Source: Mucilaginibacter gilvus
Lineage (GTDB): Bacteria; Bacteroidota; Bacteroidia; Sphingobacteriales; Sphingobacteriaceae
Assembly (NCBI RefSeq): GCF_004054195.1
Contig: NZ_SBIW01000001.1
Span: 62,001 to 126,000 of the forward strand
Length of the DNA stretch: 64,000 bases
Direction of reading: 5' to 3'
Shown here in pieces: positions 1-8,977 of the stretch. Every line of letters starts with the position of its first letter. Position 1 is the first letter of the stretch. A program made the position numbers and the translations under genes. Under the pieces are notes generated by a model, which did no database searches, was not told the DNA's origin, and was given only the letters and a program-made list of their open reading frames with translations.

Positions 1-2664
1 CGGGTGATAAGCGAACGAAAAAGCGAGGTATACCGAAATTTTGATAACCAGATAGAAAACGATGAACTGAAGTTAAAAGAGATATTTAATGAAAAGTATT
101 TCAACACCAGCGATTTCAGCCAAATGGTTACCGGCAAGGTTATCGGCAGCGACGACAAATTGCCAATTGTTGGTGCTACTATAAAAGTAAAGGGTACTAC
201 CAATAGCGCAGTTACCAGCATTAACGGCACGTTCCGCCTAAGGGTACCGACGAATGGCAAACTGGTAGCAAGTTACCTGGGTTACTATACACAGGAAGTT
301 GATTTTATCTCCGGCACCAATGTTAAAATAACTATGCAGGCTTCCCAAAACCAGTTGCAGGAAGTTGTAGTAGTTGGATACAGTACTACCAGGAGAAAGG
401 ATATTTCGGGTGCCGTTACCCATGTTACCGCCGCTCAGTTTTTGCAAGGCCAGGCCAGCGGCGTAACCGTGATAAGTGAAGGGGTGCCCGGTGCCGGCCC
501 TACTATTTATATAAAAGGCCTGTCATCGATAGCGGGCAAAACCCCTATTTATGTTATTGATGGTGCAATTGTAACTGACCTGAAAGGCCTCAATCCAAAT
601 GAAATAGGCGAAATAAGCGTATTGAAAGATGCGGCGGCGACGGCTATATACGGGGCGCAAGGAGCCAACGGCGTTATCATCATTACCAAAAAAACAACGG
701 CAAATGCATTAGTTGCTCCTGCAGATGCGCCTGTGACGGGGCAGCAAACCTTACGCAAAAACTTCTCGGATTACGCTTACTGGCAACCCAAACTTACCAC
801 CGATGCCAACGGCAAGGCAAGTTTCACCAGCGTTTTCCCGGATGATATTACCAACTGGCTCACTTTTATCATTGCCGTTAACGGGCAGCGGCAAAGCGGA
901 TTTACCGAGCACGAGATAAAATCCTTTAAACCGCTTAGCGCCAATTTTATAGCGCCGCAATTTGCTTTGGAAGGCGATGAGATGAGCTTGATAGGTAAGG
1001 TGATGAATTATACGTCCGTCCCTATTATAGCTAACCGTACTTTTAAATATAACGGCGCAGTGCTTAAGCAGGGCGCTATCCAGGTAATAAATGCCAAAAT
1101 AGATACGCTGAGCATTACTGCAACCAACACAGACAGCCTGGCCTTTGAATATAGTATAAAACGCGATAACGGTTATTTTGATGGAGAGCAGCGCAAAATA
1201 CCGGTAGTGAAACAAGGCGTACAGGAAACTAAAGGCATTTTTGAAGCTCTGGACCGGGATACCACCATTAACCTCAAATTCGACCCGGCAATGGGGCCGG
1301 TAACTTTTAGGGCCGAAGCATCTGCCCTACCCGCGCTTGCCGAAGAAGCCAAACACCTGCGCGAGTATAAATATTTGTGTAACGAACAACTGGCCTCCAA
1401 ACTAAAAGGTCTGCTGGCCGAAAAACGCATCCAAACGTTCCTAAACCTGCCTTTTAATTACGAACGAAATATTTTGGACATCATCAAAAAATTGCAGGAT
1501 GGCCGTAACAGCAGCGGTATATGGGGCTGGTGGGCCAACAGTAACGACGAGCTCTGGCTGAGCCTGCACGCTGTAGAGGCTCTTTTAGATGCAAAAACCA
1601 TGGGTTACACGGTAAACTTAGATCAGCCTAAATTAACGGCCTATTTGGTTCATCAATTAGAAAGCTATCGTGGCGAAGAAAAACTGGCCTGCCTGCAATT
1701 ACTGTATAAACTTGGTGCCAAGGTGGATTATGCAAAATATTTTGGGGTGATAGAAAAGGAATACAAGGCCCAAAAAGATGTACCTAATTACAACCGCTTG
1801 CGCCTGATGTTGTTAAAACAAGAGATAGGGCTGAGCGTGAAAACTGATAGCCTGCTGGCTGCCGCTCATAAAACCATGTTCGGTAATAAGTATTGGGGCG
1901 AGGAGAGTTACCAATTCTTTGACAACTCGGTACAGGTTAGCGCGCTGGCCTATAAGATCATCAAAGCCGAGGGCAAGCACCCCGAAGTGCTGGCTAAAAT
2001 ACGCGGATACTTTTTGGAGCAGCGCAGCCATGGCGAGTGGCGCAACACCTACGAATCGGCATTGATACTGGAAACAATCCTGCCCGATCTGCTGGAAAAG
2101 GATAAGCAGATAAAACTATCGGTATTGACCATCAAGGGAAGTAGCACCGAAACAATTACGGCCTTCCCCTATACCGCTACGCTTAAAGATAATACCATCA
2201 GCTTGAGCAAAACTGGCAGCCTGCCTGTTTACATTACCGGCTATCAGCAATTTTGGAACAGCAAGCCCGAAAAGGTAAACAAGGATTTTAAGGTAGATAC
2301 CTGGTTTGAGAAAAACGGCGATAAGCGTACCCGGTTAAAAGGCGGAGAGGCGGTACAGCTTAAAGCCGAAGTAACTGTGAAGGGCGATGCTGATTTTGTA
2401 ATGGTAGAGATCCCCATCCCCGCTGGCTGCTCTTACGACAGCAAAGCGCAACAATACGCCAATAACGAGGTACACCGCGAATTTTTTAAAGAAAAGGTAA
2501 GCATATTTTGCCGCAAGCTCAAGCAGGGCACCTACACTTTCACCGTAAACCTGATGCCGCGTTATGGCGGCAATTACAACCTAAACCCGGCTAAGGCCGA
2601 GCAAATGTATTTCCCGGTGTTTTATGGCCGGGAAGGGATGAAGAAGGTGGTGGTTGCAGATTAA
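1..2664 (+). CDS. Alpha-2-macroglobulin family protein with embedded TonB-plug module (5' truncated)
   Basis: The frame is open to the window edge, so the true start lies upstream; residues here count from the GTG at position 4. About residues 42-126 form a carboxypeptidase-D-like beta-sandwich ending in the SusC-type EVVVVGY motif. Residues 131-230 resemble a TonB plug, with VLKDAAATAIYGAQGANG. From about 253 a classical A2M domain follows, and C459-N-E-Q462 matches the CxEQ thioester motif. The rest looks like the helical thioester domain and C-terminal receptor-binding-like domain. Family members are envelope proteins thought to trap proteases through the thioester. The plug module sits just before the A2M domain, roughly where the bait region is expected. 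No beta-barrel follows, so this is not a TonB receptor. Confidence 0.85.
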   Translation, partial: RVISERKSEVYRNFDNQIENDELKLKEIFNEKYFNTSDFSQMVTGKVIGSDDKLPIVGATIKVKGTTNSAVTSINGTFRLRVPTNGKLVASYLGYYTQEVDFISGTNVKITMQASQNQLQEVVVVGYSTTRRKDISGAVTHVTAAQFLQGQASGVTVISEGVPGAGPTIYIKGLSSIAGKTPIYVIDGAIVTDLKGLNPNEIGEISVLKDAAATAIYGAQGANGVIIITKKTTANALVAPADAPVTGQQTLRKNFSDYAYWQPKLTTDANGKASFTSVFPDDITNWLTFIIAVNGQRQSGFTEHEIKSFKPLSANFIAPQFALEGDEMSLIGKVMNYTSVPIIANRTFKYNGAVLKQGAIQVINAKIDTLSITATNTDSLAFEYSIKRDNGYFDGEQRKIPVVKQGVQETKGIFEALDRDTTINLKFDPAMGPVTFRAEASALPALAEEAKHLREYKYLCNEQLASKLKGLLAEKRIQTFLNLPFNYERNILDIIKKLQDGRNSSGIWGWWANSNDELWLSLHAVEALLDAKTMGYTVNLDQPKLTAYLVHQLESYRGEEKLACLQLLYKLGAKVDYAKYFGVIEKEYKAQKDVPNYNRLRLMLLKQEIGLSVKTDSLLAAAHKTMFGNKYWGEESYQFFDNSVQVSALAYKIIKAEGKHPEVLAKIRGYFLEQRSHGEWRNTYESALILETILPDLLEKDKQIKLSVLTIKGSSTETITAFPYTATLKDNTISLSKTGSLPVYITGYQQFWNSKPEKVNKDFKVDTWFEKNGDKRTRLKGGEAVQLKAEVTVKGDADFVMVEIPIPAGCSYDSKAQQYANNEVHREFFKEKVSIFCRKLKQGTYTFTVNLMPRYGGNYNLNPAKAEQMYFPVFYGREGMKKVVVAD

Positions 2665-2678
2665 ACGTTATAAAAAAA

Positions 2679-2778
2679 CGTCATTGCTGTAAGGCACGAA
2701 GCAATCTCTAAACTATGCATAGCCGCTATATATTGCCGACCTGCCTATCTGGAGATTGCTTAGTTCCTCGCAATGACG
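2679..2778. repeat. Dispersed palindromic intergenic repeat
   Basis: The outer arms CGTCATTGC (2679-2687) and GCAATGACG (2770-2778) are exact inverted repeats. Inner arms AAGCAATCTC (2699-2708) and GAGATTGCTT (2752-2761) are also exact. A related piece (AAGGCACGAGGCAATCTC) occurs near 41816. This is a non-coding repeat between two converging genes. It may act as a transcription barrier, but no T-tract is evident. Confidence 0.7.
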
Positions 2779-2797
2779 CGTGGGGTATTAGCATAAC

Positions 2798-3658
2798 TTA
2801 GAATTTCAGGTGCTTCACCGTTAAGCCGCCGTTGATGAGTTGCTTTAACGATTCGATACCTACCCTTAAGTGAGTTTCTACGTATTGTTCGGTTACGGAT
2901 GAGTCGCTTTCGGCGGTTTTTACACCTTCGGGGATCATCGGTTGGTCTGATACCAGCAGCAATGCGCCCGTTGGGATCTTGTTGGCGAAGCCGGTGGTAA
3001 ATATCGTCGCGGTTTCCATATCTATTGCCATAGCGCGCAGTTCCTTCAGGTATTTTTTAAAGTCTTTATCATGCTCCCACACGCGGCGGTTGGTGGTGTA
3101 GCATGTTCCGGTCCAGTAATCGCGACCAAAATCGCGTATAGTGGTAGATATGGCTTTCTGCAGCGCAAAGGATGGCAGCGCAGGCACTTCTGCTGGGAGG
3201 TAATCGTTCGATGTACCCTCACCGCGAATGGCTGCTATGGGCAGTATCAGGTCACCTACGTTGTTCTTCTTTTTCAGGCCGCCACATTTCCCTAAAAATA
3301 TTACTGCTTGGGGGTGTATGGCGGTTAGCAGGTCCATTACGGTTGCCGCTACCGAGCTTCCCATCCCAAAGTTGATAATGCTGATACCGTTGGCGGTTAC
3401 GCTTTGCATCGGCTTATCCAAGCCCATAATAGGCGCGTTCTCGTTCCACTCGGAGAACAGCTGCAGGTATTTAGAAAAGTTGGTGAGGATAATGTACTTG
3501 CCAAAAGCATCAAGCGGGCGACCGGTGTAACGCGGCAGCCAGTTGGCAACAATGGCTTCTTTGGTTTTTAAGCCCGATTTTACGGGCGATGTTACTTCTT
3601 TTACTTTCTTTTCTTCTTTTGGTGTTGCGTCTTTTTTGGCGTCTAATTGTTCGTTCAT
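2798..3658 (-). CDS. amn: AMP nucleosidase
   Basis: 286 aa. Hydrolyses AMP to adenine and ribose 5-phosphate, a purine salvage and energy-balance reaction in the cytoplasm. The nucleoside phosphorylase/hydrolase fold shows in the glycine-rich INFGMGSS segment, FLGKCGG, GEGTS and the conserved AIDMETATIF motif, whose Met-Glu contacts the ribose. The length matches the short Bacteroidota AMP nucleosidases rather than the about 480 aa enterobacterial enzyme. The first about 30 residues are lysine/glutamate rich and look like a disordered extension. It is a single gene converging on the A2M gene. A related purine nucleoside phosphorylase activity cannot be excluded by eye. Confidence 0.88.
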   Translation of the reverse strand: MNEQLDAKKDATPKEEKKVKEVTSPVKSGLKTKEAIVANWLPRYTGRPLDAFGKYIILTNFSKYLQLFSEWNENAPIMGLDKPMQSVTANGISIINFGMGSSVAATVMDLLTAIHPQAVIFLGKCGGLKKKNNVGDLILPIAAIRGEGTSNDYLPAEVPALPSFALQKAISTTIRDFGRDYWTGTCYTTNRRVWEHDKDFKKYLKELRAMAIDMETATIFTTGFANKIPTGALLLVSDQPMIPEGVKTAESDSSVTEQYVETHLRVGIESLKQLINGGLTVKHLKF

Positions 3659-3802
3659 TTTTTGAGTTCTCCTATTATTTATCCCATTGGCGAATTCCTT
3701 TGGGGGCGTTTAAAAACCTTTTTATACAGCAAACCCCGGCGGATTATAGCCAGGGCTGCGGGTTTTGTTATACAAATATAGCTATTTAAAGCCAATTTAT
3801 TG

Positions 3803-5041
3803 TTAAGCTACCTTTAATTTTTTAAGGTCCGACTTTTCAAACTTCTCTCTCGCATACTCCAGCGTAACGTTTAAGCGCTTCACATCCTTTTTGGATGGGA
3901 ACTCAAACATAGCATCTATCATGATGGCTTCGCAGATAGAACGCAGGCCACGGGCGCCTAATTTAAACTCCATTGCCTTATCAACAATAAAGTCTAAAAC
4001 GTCTATATCAAACTCCAGCTTTACACCTTCGTATTCAAACAACTTTTTGTACTGTTTCAATAAAGAGTTCTTTGGCTCGGTTAAGATATTATGCAATGCT
4101 TCCCTATCCAACGGATTAAGATAGGTAAGCACCGGCAAACGGCCTATCAGCTCGGGGATCAACCCAAACGATTTCAGATCCTGCGGGGTGATGTATTTGT
4201 ACAGGTTCTTCATGTCCACTTCGTTATCATCACGCTTCATTTTGTAACCTACGGTTTGGGTACGCAGCCTGTTGGCGATCTTTCTGTCGATGCCATCAAA
4301 CGCGCCGCCGCAGATGAATAAAATATTGCTGGTATTAACGGTGATCATCTTTTGGTCGGGGTGTTTACGGCCGCCTTGTGGCGGTACGTTAACCATGGTT
4401 CCTTCCAAAATTTTCAATAAAGCCTGTTGCACACCCTCGCCGCTTACATCGCGGGTGATAGACGCGTTATCGCTTTTACGGGCGATCTTATCCACTTCAT
4501 CGATATATACAATACCGCGCTCGGCAGTGTTTACATCATAATCCGCGCTTTGCAGCAAACGGGTAAGGATGCTTTCCACATCCTCGCCTACATAGCCAGC
4601 TTCGGTTAGTACGGTAGCATCACAAATACAGAATGGGACGTTCAATATCTTGGCAAGCGTTTTCGCCAGCAGGGTTTTACCCGTACCAGTTTCGCCCACC
4701 ATAATAATGTTTGATTTTTCTATCTCTACCTCATCCTTATCAACACGCTGGTTAAGGCGTTTGTAGTGGTTGTATACCGATACCGCCAGCACCTTCTTGG
4801 CATCGTCCTGGCCAATGATGTATTGATCGAGGTGGGATTTTATTTCTGCCGGTTTTAAAATAGCAGGCGACGATGGCGAAGCTTTCACCTTGCGCACTTT
4901 AAGTTCTTCGGCCAGTATCTCGTTAGCCTGGTTAACGCACTTATCACAAATATGCGCGTCGAGCCCGGCTATCAGCATCAGGGAGTCTTGTTTACCTGCG
5001 CCGCAAAATGAGCACCTGATCTCCTTGCTGTTCTTGTTCAT
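3803..5041 (-). CDS. clpX: ATP-dependent Clp protease ATP-binding subunit ClpX
   Basis: 412 aa, normal family length. AAA+ unfoldase that recognises tagged substrates and threads them into ClpP. The N-terminal zinc-binding domain has C10, C13, C32 and C35. Walker A is GETGTGKT, followed by the GYVGEDVE pore-loop segment, Walker [11 protein letters not shown], and the C-terminal sensor-2 region GARGLRS. It lies 81 bp downstream of clpP on the same strand. A perfect inverted repeat in the gap could tune clpX expression relative to clpP. The start is the ATG whose product begins [13 protein letters not shown]. Confidence 0.97.
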   Translation of the reverse strand: MNKNSKEIRCSFCGAGKQDSLMLIAGLDAHICDKCVNQANEILAEELKVRKVKASPSSPAILKPAEIKSHLDQYIIGQDDAKKVLAVSVYNHYKRLNQRVDKDEVEIEKSNIIMVGETGTGKTLLAKTLAKILNVPFCICDATVLTEAGYVGEDVESILTRLLQSADYDVNTAERGIVYIDEVDKIARKSDNASITRDVSGEGVQQALLKILEGTMVNVPPQGGRKHPDQKMITVNTSNILFICGGAFDGIDRKIANRLRTQTVGYKMKRDDNEVDMKNLYKYITPQDLKSFGLIPELIGRLPVLTYLNPLDREALHNILTEPKNSLLKQYKKLFEYEGVKLEFDIDVLDFIVDKAMEFKLGARGLRSICEAIMIDAMFEFPSKKDVKRLNVTLEYAREKFEKSDLKKLKVA

Positions 5042-5086
5042 CTGCTAATTGGTTTATCAAAAATAATCAATTAAATTTAATTGCAA

Positions 5087-5117
5087 TGTGTGTACAATTG
5101 TTAAGGTTGTACACACA
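5087..5117. promoter_or_regulatory. Perfect 11-bp inverted repeat between clpP and clpX
   Basis: TGTGTGTACAA (5087-5097) and TTGTACACACA (5107-5117) are exact inverted repeats separated by 9 nt. The element sits between the clpP stop codon (from 5123) and the clpX start at 5041. It could be an operator, an mRNA processing hairpin or a weak attenuator. Only a loose T-rich stretch follows on the minus strand, so a strong terminator is unlikely. Confidence 0.6.
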
Positions 5118-5122
5118 ATTGA

Positions 5123-5851
5123 TTATTTTGTTTTGTTACTGTTTCCTTTTAAAACTTCATCAACCATACCAAATTCTTTTGCTTCGTCTGCAATCATCCA
5201 GTAATCACGGTCTGATGCTTCCCAAACTTTTTCGTACGATGCACCGCTATGGTCGGCGATGATCTGGTATAATTCTTTTTTCAGTTTGGTGATCTCGTGA
5301 TACGTGATCTCGATATCGCTTTGCTGGCCCTGCGCACCGCCCGATGGCTGGTGGATCATTACCCTTGAATGTGGTAAGGCTGCCCTTTTACCAGCTGTAC
5401 CTGCGCACAACAATACAGCGCCCATTGACGCCGCCATGCCGGTACAAATTGTAGCCACATCATTAGAGATGAACTGCATGGTATCATAAATGCCCAAACC
5501 TGCATAAACAGAGCCACCCGGCGAGTTAATATAGATCTGGATATCGCGCTTTGCATCTGCCGATTGGAGAAATAGCAATTGAGCCTGAATAATGTTTGCA
5601 TTCTGGTCATAAATAGCGTCGCCAAGGAAAATGATGCGGTCCATCATCAAACGCGAGAACACATCCATCTGGGCAACGTTCATCTGGCGCTCTTCGATGA
5701 TGTATGGGGTCATGCCGGTTGGGTTGTAAATGCCGCTTGGCTGGCTGTTACGATCGAAGGTTGAAAGGTACTTATCTACGGTGAGGCCGTTTAAACGGTG
5801 GTGTTTAACGGCATATTTACGAAATTCGTTCTTATCGATATTACTGCTCAT
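5123..5851 (-). CDS. clpP: ATP-dependent Clp protease proteolytic subunit ClpP
   Basis: 242 aa serine protease subunit forming the tetradecameric chamber that works with ClpX. The catalytic triad is visible as S142 (GMAAS), H167 (MIHQP) and D216, with the same S-H-D spacing (25 and 49 residues) as the E. coli enzyme. The first about 45 residues are an extension compared with enterobacterial ClpP; whether they are processed cannot be told here. Gene order tig, clpP, clpX matches the common bacterial quality-control cluster. Confidence 0.97.
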   Translation of the reverse strand: MSSNIDKNEFRKYAVKHHRLNGLTVDKYLSTFDRNSQPSGIYNPTGMTPYIIEERQMNVAQMDVFSRLMMDRIIFLGDAIYDQNANIIQAQLLFLQSADAKRDIQIYINSPGGSVYAGLGIYDTMQFISNDVATICTGMAASMGAVLLCAGTAGKRAALPHSRVMIHQPSGGAQGQQSDIEITYHEITKLKKELYQIIADHSGASYEKVWEASDRDYWMIADEAKEFGMVDEVLKGNSNKTK

Positions 5852-5953
5852 GATATGTGTTTGTTATAAAATAAATGCTTTTGGGTAACAGGGCTAAATA
5901 TAGTTTTTAGTTGAATAGATTTGATAGTATAAAGTTTGTGTAAAGTAAAAAAA

Positions 5954-6037
5954 AAGCCTCACCCCAATCCTCTCCAAAGGAGAGGGAGTAAGAGCTTCTT
6001 CAAGTCCTCTCCTTTGGAGAGGATTTAGGTAAGGCTT
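5954..6037. repeat. Inverted pair of 'CCTCTCCAAAGGAGAGG' repeats
   Basis: Two about 33-bp copies in opposite orientation (5954-5986 and 6004-6037). Each runs AAGCCT-ACC-AATCCTCTCC-AAAGGAGAGG and each is itself partly palindromic. Non-coding; this looks like a dispersed repetitive element between tig and clpP. Confidence 0.7.
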
Positions 6038-6042
6038 AAACG

Positions 6043-6076
6043 CCAAAAGCATTTGCTTGTAGGCAAATGCTTTTGG
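6043..6076 (-). terminator. Hairpin after tig
   Basis: A perfect 14-bp stem (CCAAAAGCATTTGC with GCAAATGCTTTTGG) and 6-nt loop lie 26 nt beyond the trigger factor stop codon. The T-tract downstream on the minus strand is short, so this may be a terminator or an mRNA-stabilising hairpin. Confidence 0.6.
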
Positions 6077-6102
6077 TAAAGGATATTATTAAACGGAAAT
6101 GC

Positions 6103-7455
6103 TTAGTCTTCCAGTTTGTTAAAATCTGTAAACAGGATCTCTTTTTTATCCAGGGTGATCACGCTTTTTACGTAATCAAAAACCTTAACGGCCTTTACTT
6201 CCTCAAATATTTTGTTTGCCTGTTCTTTGTTTTGCAAATACTGTACGGTGTACTGCGCCAATTGCTCCTCTGGAAGCGATTGCTGGCTGTACGCGCGGAA
6301 CTGCTGATCCAAGCTCATTTTCGCGTAATTAAATACTTCGTCGTATTTAATATCGATGTTGCCATCTTTCGTGATCTTGTTTGCTATCAGCGTCCATTTC
6401 AGGTTTTTTGCAAAATCGTTGTAACCACTTTCCAATTCTTCCTCGGTTAGTTTTTCGTTGGTTGCTTTCAACCAGCGTTTCAAAAACTCATCGGGCAAGT
6501 TAAATTGCGTTTTGTTAAGGCTGTAGTTGTAAATGTCGTTCTGCAGTTTGCGTTCGCTATCCTGCTGCATCATTGTTTCAACTTCTTCGGTTATTTTTTC
6601 CCTGAAGCCTTCTTCGGTAGTTACGGTACCTTCACCAAATAATTTGTCAAAGAACTCCTGGTTTAAATCTGCTTCTTCTAAACGGTTAACGTTCTTAACC
6701 GTTAATTTGAAGTTCGATTTTAAATCAGCTGCTGTTTCCTCGTCAACCTTAAGCACGCCTGCAATTTTAGCTGCATCGTTACCATAAGCTGCCTGGATAT
6801 CCAGCATTACTTCGTCACCTTTTTTTAAACCTATTAATGATGCTTTGATAGCCTCATCTTTTATCAGATCTAAACGAACCGATGCCGTGTTGCTAATGCC
6901 ATCCTCAAAAACAGAACCATCCGGAGAAAGTTGCACTAATTCGGAATAAAGAACATCATCATCTGCCGATACGTCAGGATTTGTCATTTTGCCATAAGCG
7001 CGACGGATACTTTTCACGCGCTGAGCCAATGTTTCTTCATCAGCTTTGATGGTGTATTGGGTTATCTGGTCTTTAGAAGTAAAGTCGATATCAAACTCAG
7101 GTGCCAAACCAATTTCGTAGTTAAACTCAAAATCGTCGGCAAAATCCCAGTTGTACTCTTTACGGTCGTCTTCGTGTTTTGGCAAAGGCTGGCCCAGTAC
7201 TTCCAGTTTTTCTTCTTCTAAGTATTTGTTCAGGGTATCGCTCAGCATGTTGTTGATCTCGTCAACCAAAATGCTTTTGCCATACATTCTTTTAATGTGT
7301 GCAGTCGGCACCATACCCGGGCGGAAACCTGAGATCTTTGCTTTCTTAGCTTGTTCCTTAATCGCTTTTTCTACGCGTGGCTGGTAGTCAGCCGGGTTTA
7401 AATTGATCTTTACAACCGTGTTAAGGTTATCAACTTTTTCCTGTGATATATTCAT
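6103..7455 (-). CDS. tig: Trigger factor (ribosome-associated chaperone and peptidyl-prolyl isomerase)
   Basis: 450 aa, typical length. The N-terminal ribosome-binding domain contains GFRPGMVP, matching the GFRxGKxP signature loop with Met in place of Lys. It is followed by a poorly conserved FKBP-like PPIase region (about residues 150-250, GDEVMLDI) and a long helical C-terminal chaperone domain. It binds nascent chains at the ribosome exit. It heads the tig, clpP, clpX cluster. A TACTTTTG element upstream (7533-7540) gives a leader of about 70 nt. Confidence 0.95.
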   Translation of the reverse strand: MNISQEKVDNLNTVVKINLNPADYQPRVEKAIKEQAKKAKISGFRPGMVPTAHIKRMYGKSILVDEINNMLSDTLNKYLEEEKLEVLGQPLPKHEDDRKEYNWDFADDFEFNYEIGLAPEFDIDFTSKDQITQYTIKADEETLAQRVKSIRRAYGKMTNPDVSADDDVLYSELVQLSPDGSVFEDGISNTASVRLDLIKDEAIKASLIGLKKGDEVMLDIQAAYGNDAAKIAGVLKVDEETAADLKSNFKLTVKNVNRLEEADLNQEFFDKLFGEGTVTTEEGFREKITEEVETMMQQDSERKLQNDIYNYSLNKTQFNLPDEFLKRWLKATNEKLTEEELESGYNDFAKNLKWTLIANKITKDGNIDIKYDEVFNYAKMSLDQQFRAYSQQSLPEEQLAQYTVQYLQNKEQANKIFEEVKAVKVFDYVKSVITLDKKEILFTDFNKLED

Positions 7456-7532
7456 CTTTTTTACCGGATAGTGTTTTAATACAATAAACCACCATGCAAT
7501 TTTTTCAACCGCATGGCAGCTTTTTAGAGGCG

Positions 7533-7540
7533 CAAAAGTA
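7533..7540 (-). promoter_or_regulatory. Putative -7 promoter element of tig
   Basis: On the minus strand this reads TACTTTTG, an exact match to the Bacteroidota housekeeping -7 consensus TAnnTTTG. It lies 78 nt upstream of the tig start codon. No clear TTTG -33 element is visible at the usual spacing. Confidence 0.5.
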
Positions 7541-7558
7541 TAAATTTATTTCGAGAAT

Positions 7559-8049
7559 TTATTTGGCCAGGGGTTTGTTTTCGAATTTTACAAACGTGTT
7601 GCTTACCTGTTTAACTATTTGCAGGTAAGCGTGTACCAGCTCCAAGTCACCATTCTTCATGCTGCCGTATTTCCAACAGGGAATAGTAGTTTGGAAAGCG
7701 CCGGAGTTTACAACTATAGTTTTGCGCTGCAATTTACTAACTAAGCGGGAAACCAACTATGGTTTTGTCCAGTCACCTATGTCTTTTTGTATATCGGGCT
7801 TAATATTTGCCCAGCGTAATTAGCGTCGGGCATGTTATATTCGTTACTACCTACAAACTTCATCCCGAGTATGACTTGCCTAAATCGACTATATTATGAC
7901 ATCGGTACAGCCGGCGGTTTACGCCAAATATTTAACATATTCAATGTATAACCTTGCGTATACAGTCGTCTAATGCTCTTTTTGTGGCATGGTATGTACC
8001 GATATATTAGCGAACAATCAAGCTGGTGCTCCGGCCAGGCGGTTTTTCG
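7559..8049 (-). pseudogene. Probable decayed reading frame of unknown origin
   Basis: No intact gene fits here. On the minus strand, protein-like segments follow one another in shifting frames. One frame runs from about 8049 to 7785, including GMKFVGSNEYNMPDAN, and is interrupted by a TAA. A short second-frame piece (DIGDWTKP) comes next, then a 65-codon open stretch (7559-7756) containing VVNSGAFQTT and ending FENKPLAK. Ordered fragments with at least one internal stop and two frameshifts suggest a gene remnant. I do not recognise the family. It could instead be chance open frames. Confidence 0.4.
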
Positions 8050-8075
8050 TTAGGTTAAGGGTGCGCAAAAAAGCA

Positions 8076-8085
8076 GGGGGGGGGG
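8076..8085. repeat. Run of ten G residues
   Basis: An uninterrupted G10 tract just beyond the 3' end of the membrane protein gene at 8107-8961. Such tracts are slippage-prone. Here it lies outside any intact gene, so a phase-variation role is not supported. Confidence 0.9.
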
Positions 8086-8106
8086 TATCAAACGACACAC
8101 AATAAA

Positions 8107-8961
8107 TCAATTGTTGATTTCATTAATTTGTTTACGTGCAGCTAAAGATGCTCTGTGTATAAAAAGCCACGCAGATGCATTATAAAAAGTGCTTATTAAT
8201 TCCCACCGTATCAAAACCCAAACAGTTAACAATAAAAGATAAATCAAGGGTAATACTGATACAACAACAACTAAAACTTGACAAAGCGATTTATGATGTT
8301 CTGATAATAGGTACTCACTATAATACACTCTATAATTAAAAAATGCGAAACCAGCAGATATTATGGCAGTAACAATGACAAACAAAATACCTATACTTAA
8401 AATTCTAAAATAGTTCCGCCTATTGACCCATTTTGGTATTACTATTAAAGACCAAACTTGAAAAACAATAGCGCCAACGGTAAAATTCATGAAAAACCAA
8501 TTAATACCTATACGCCAAGAAGCATTTTCATTCTCCTCTTGAATAGCACTAAATAACACAATAAACAAACAATAAAAACCTGTAAAAAAGAAAGTGGGGA
8601 AATATCTTTTTAGCAACGTAGTCGCTTCTTTATCATCACCCTTCGGGCCGAGAGTTTGTAAAAACGAGTTGACTGCCGATAGACTTCCGGTTGAAATAAA
8701 GTCCGCTAAATTAAAAAGCGAAGACGCTAATAGAGGGAAAATATCAAGTAGCCTAAAGTCCCGCACTTTCTTATTTTTAAAGACTTCAAAATAGTCATAA
8801 GCAGCAGCCCTAATTTTTTCATTTTCTTCAACTTTTGTCGTTAATGGTGGCCTAATTTTCAACACTAAGGCACTTTCAATAAATCCTAATAGAGCGCCAC
8901 CACCAAAGTAAGCGCCGCATAAAAATTCAAAAAAATGAGACAGGTGGTATAAATGCTCCAT
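8107..8961 (-). CDS. Multi-pass membrane protein of unknown function
   Basis: 284 aa. No recognised family. About six hydrophobic segments are visible: near residues 11-35, 73-90, 120-140, 150-175, 184-208 and 227-252. A charged loop of about 40 residues after the first one (EENEKIRAAAYDYFEVFKNK) is probably cytoplasmic. A short polar tail ends the protein. The gene starts 16 bp after the stop of the upstream gene on the same strand, so the two are likely co-transcribed. Base composition is clearly more AT-rich than the surrounding housekeeping genes, consistent with transfer. A membrane effector or sensor partner of the upstream protein is a guess from arrangement only. Confidence 0.75.
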   Translation of the reverse strand: MEHLYHLSHFFEFLCGAYFGGGALLGFIESALVLKIRPPLTTKVEENEKIRAAAYDYFEVFKNKKVRDFRLLDIFPLLASSLFNLADFISTGSLSAVNSFLQTLGPKGDDKEATTLLKRYFPTFFFTGFYCLFIVLFSAIQEENENASWRIGINWFFMNFTVGAIVFQVWSLIVIPKWVNRRNYFRILSIGILFVIVTAIISAGFAFFNYRVYYSEYLLSEHHKSLCQVLVVVVSVLPLIYLLLLTVWVLIRWELISTFYNASAWLFIHRASLAARKQINEINN

Positions 8962-8977
8962 TAAAAAATCGACCTAA

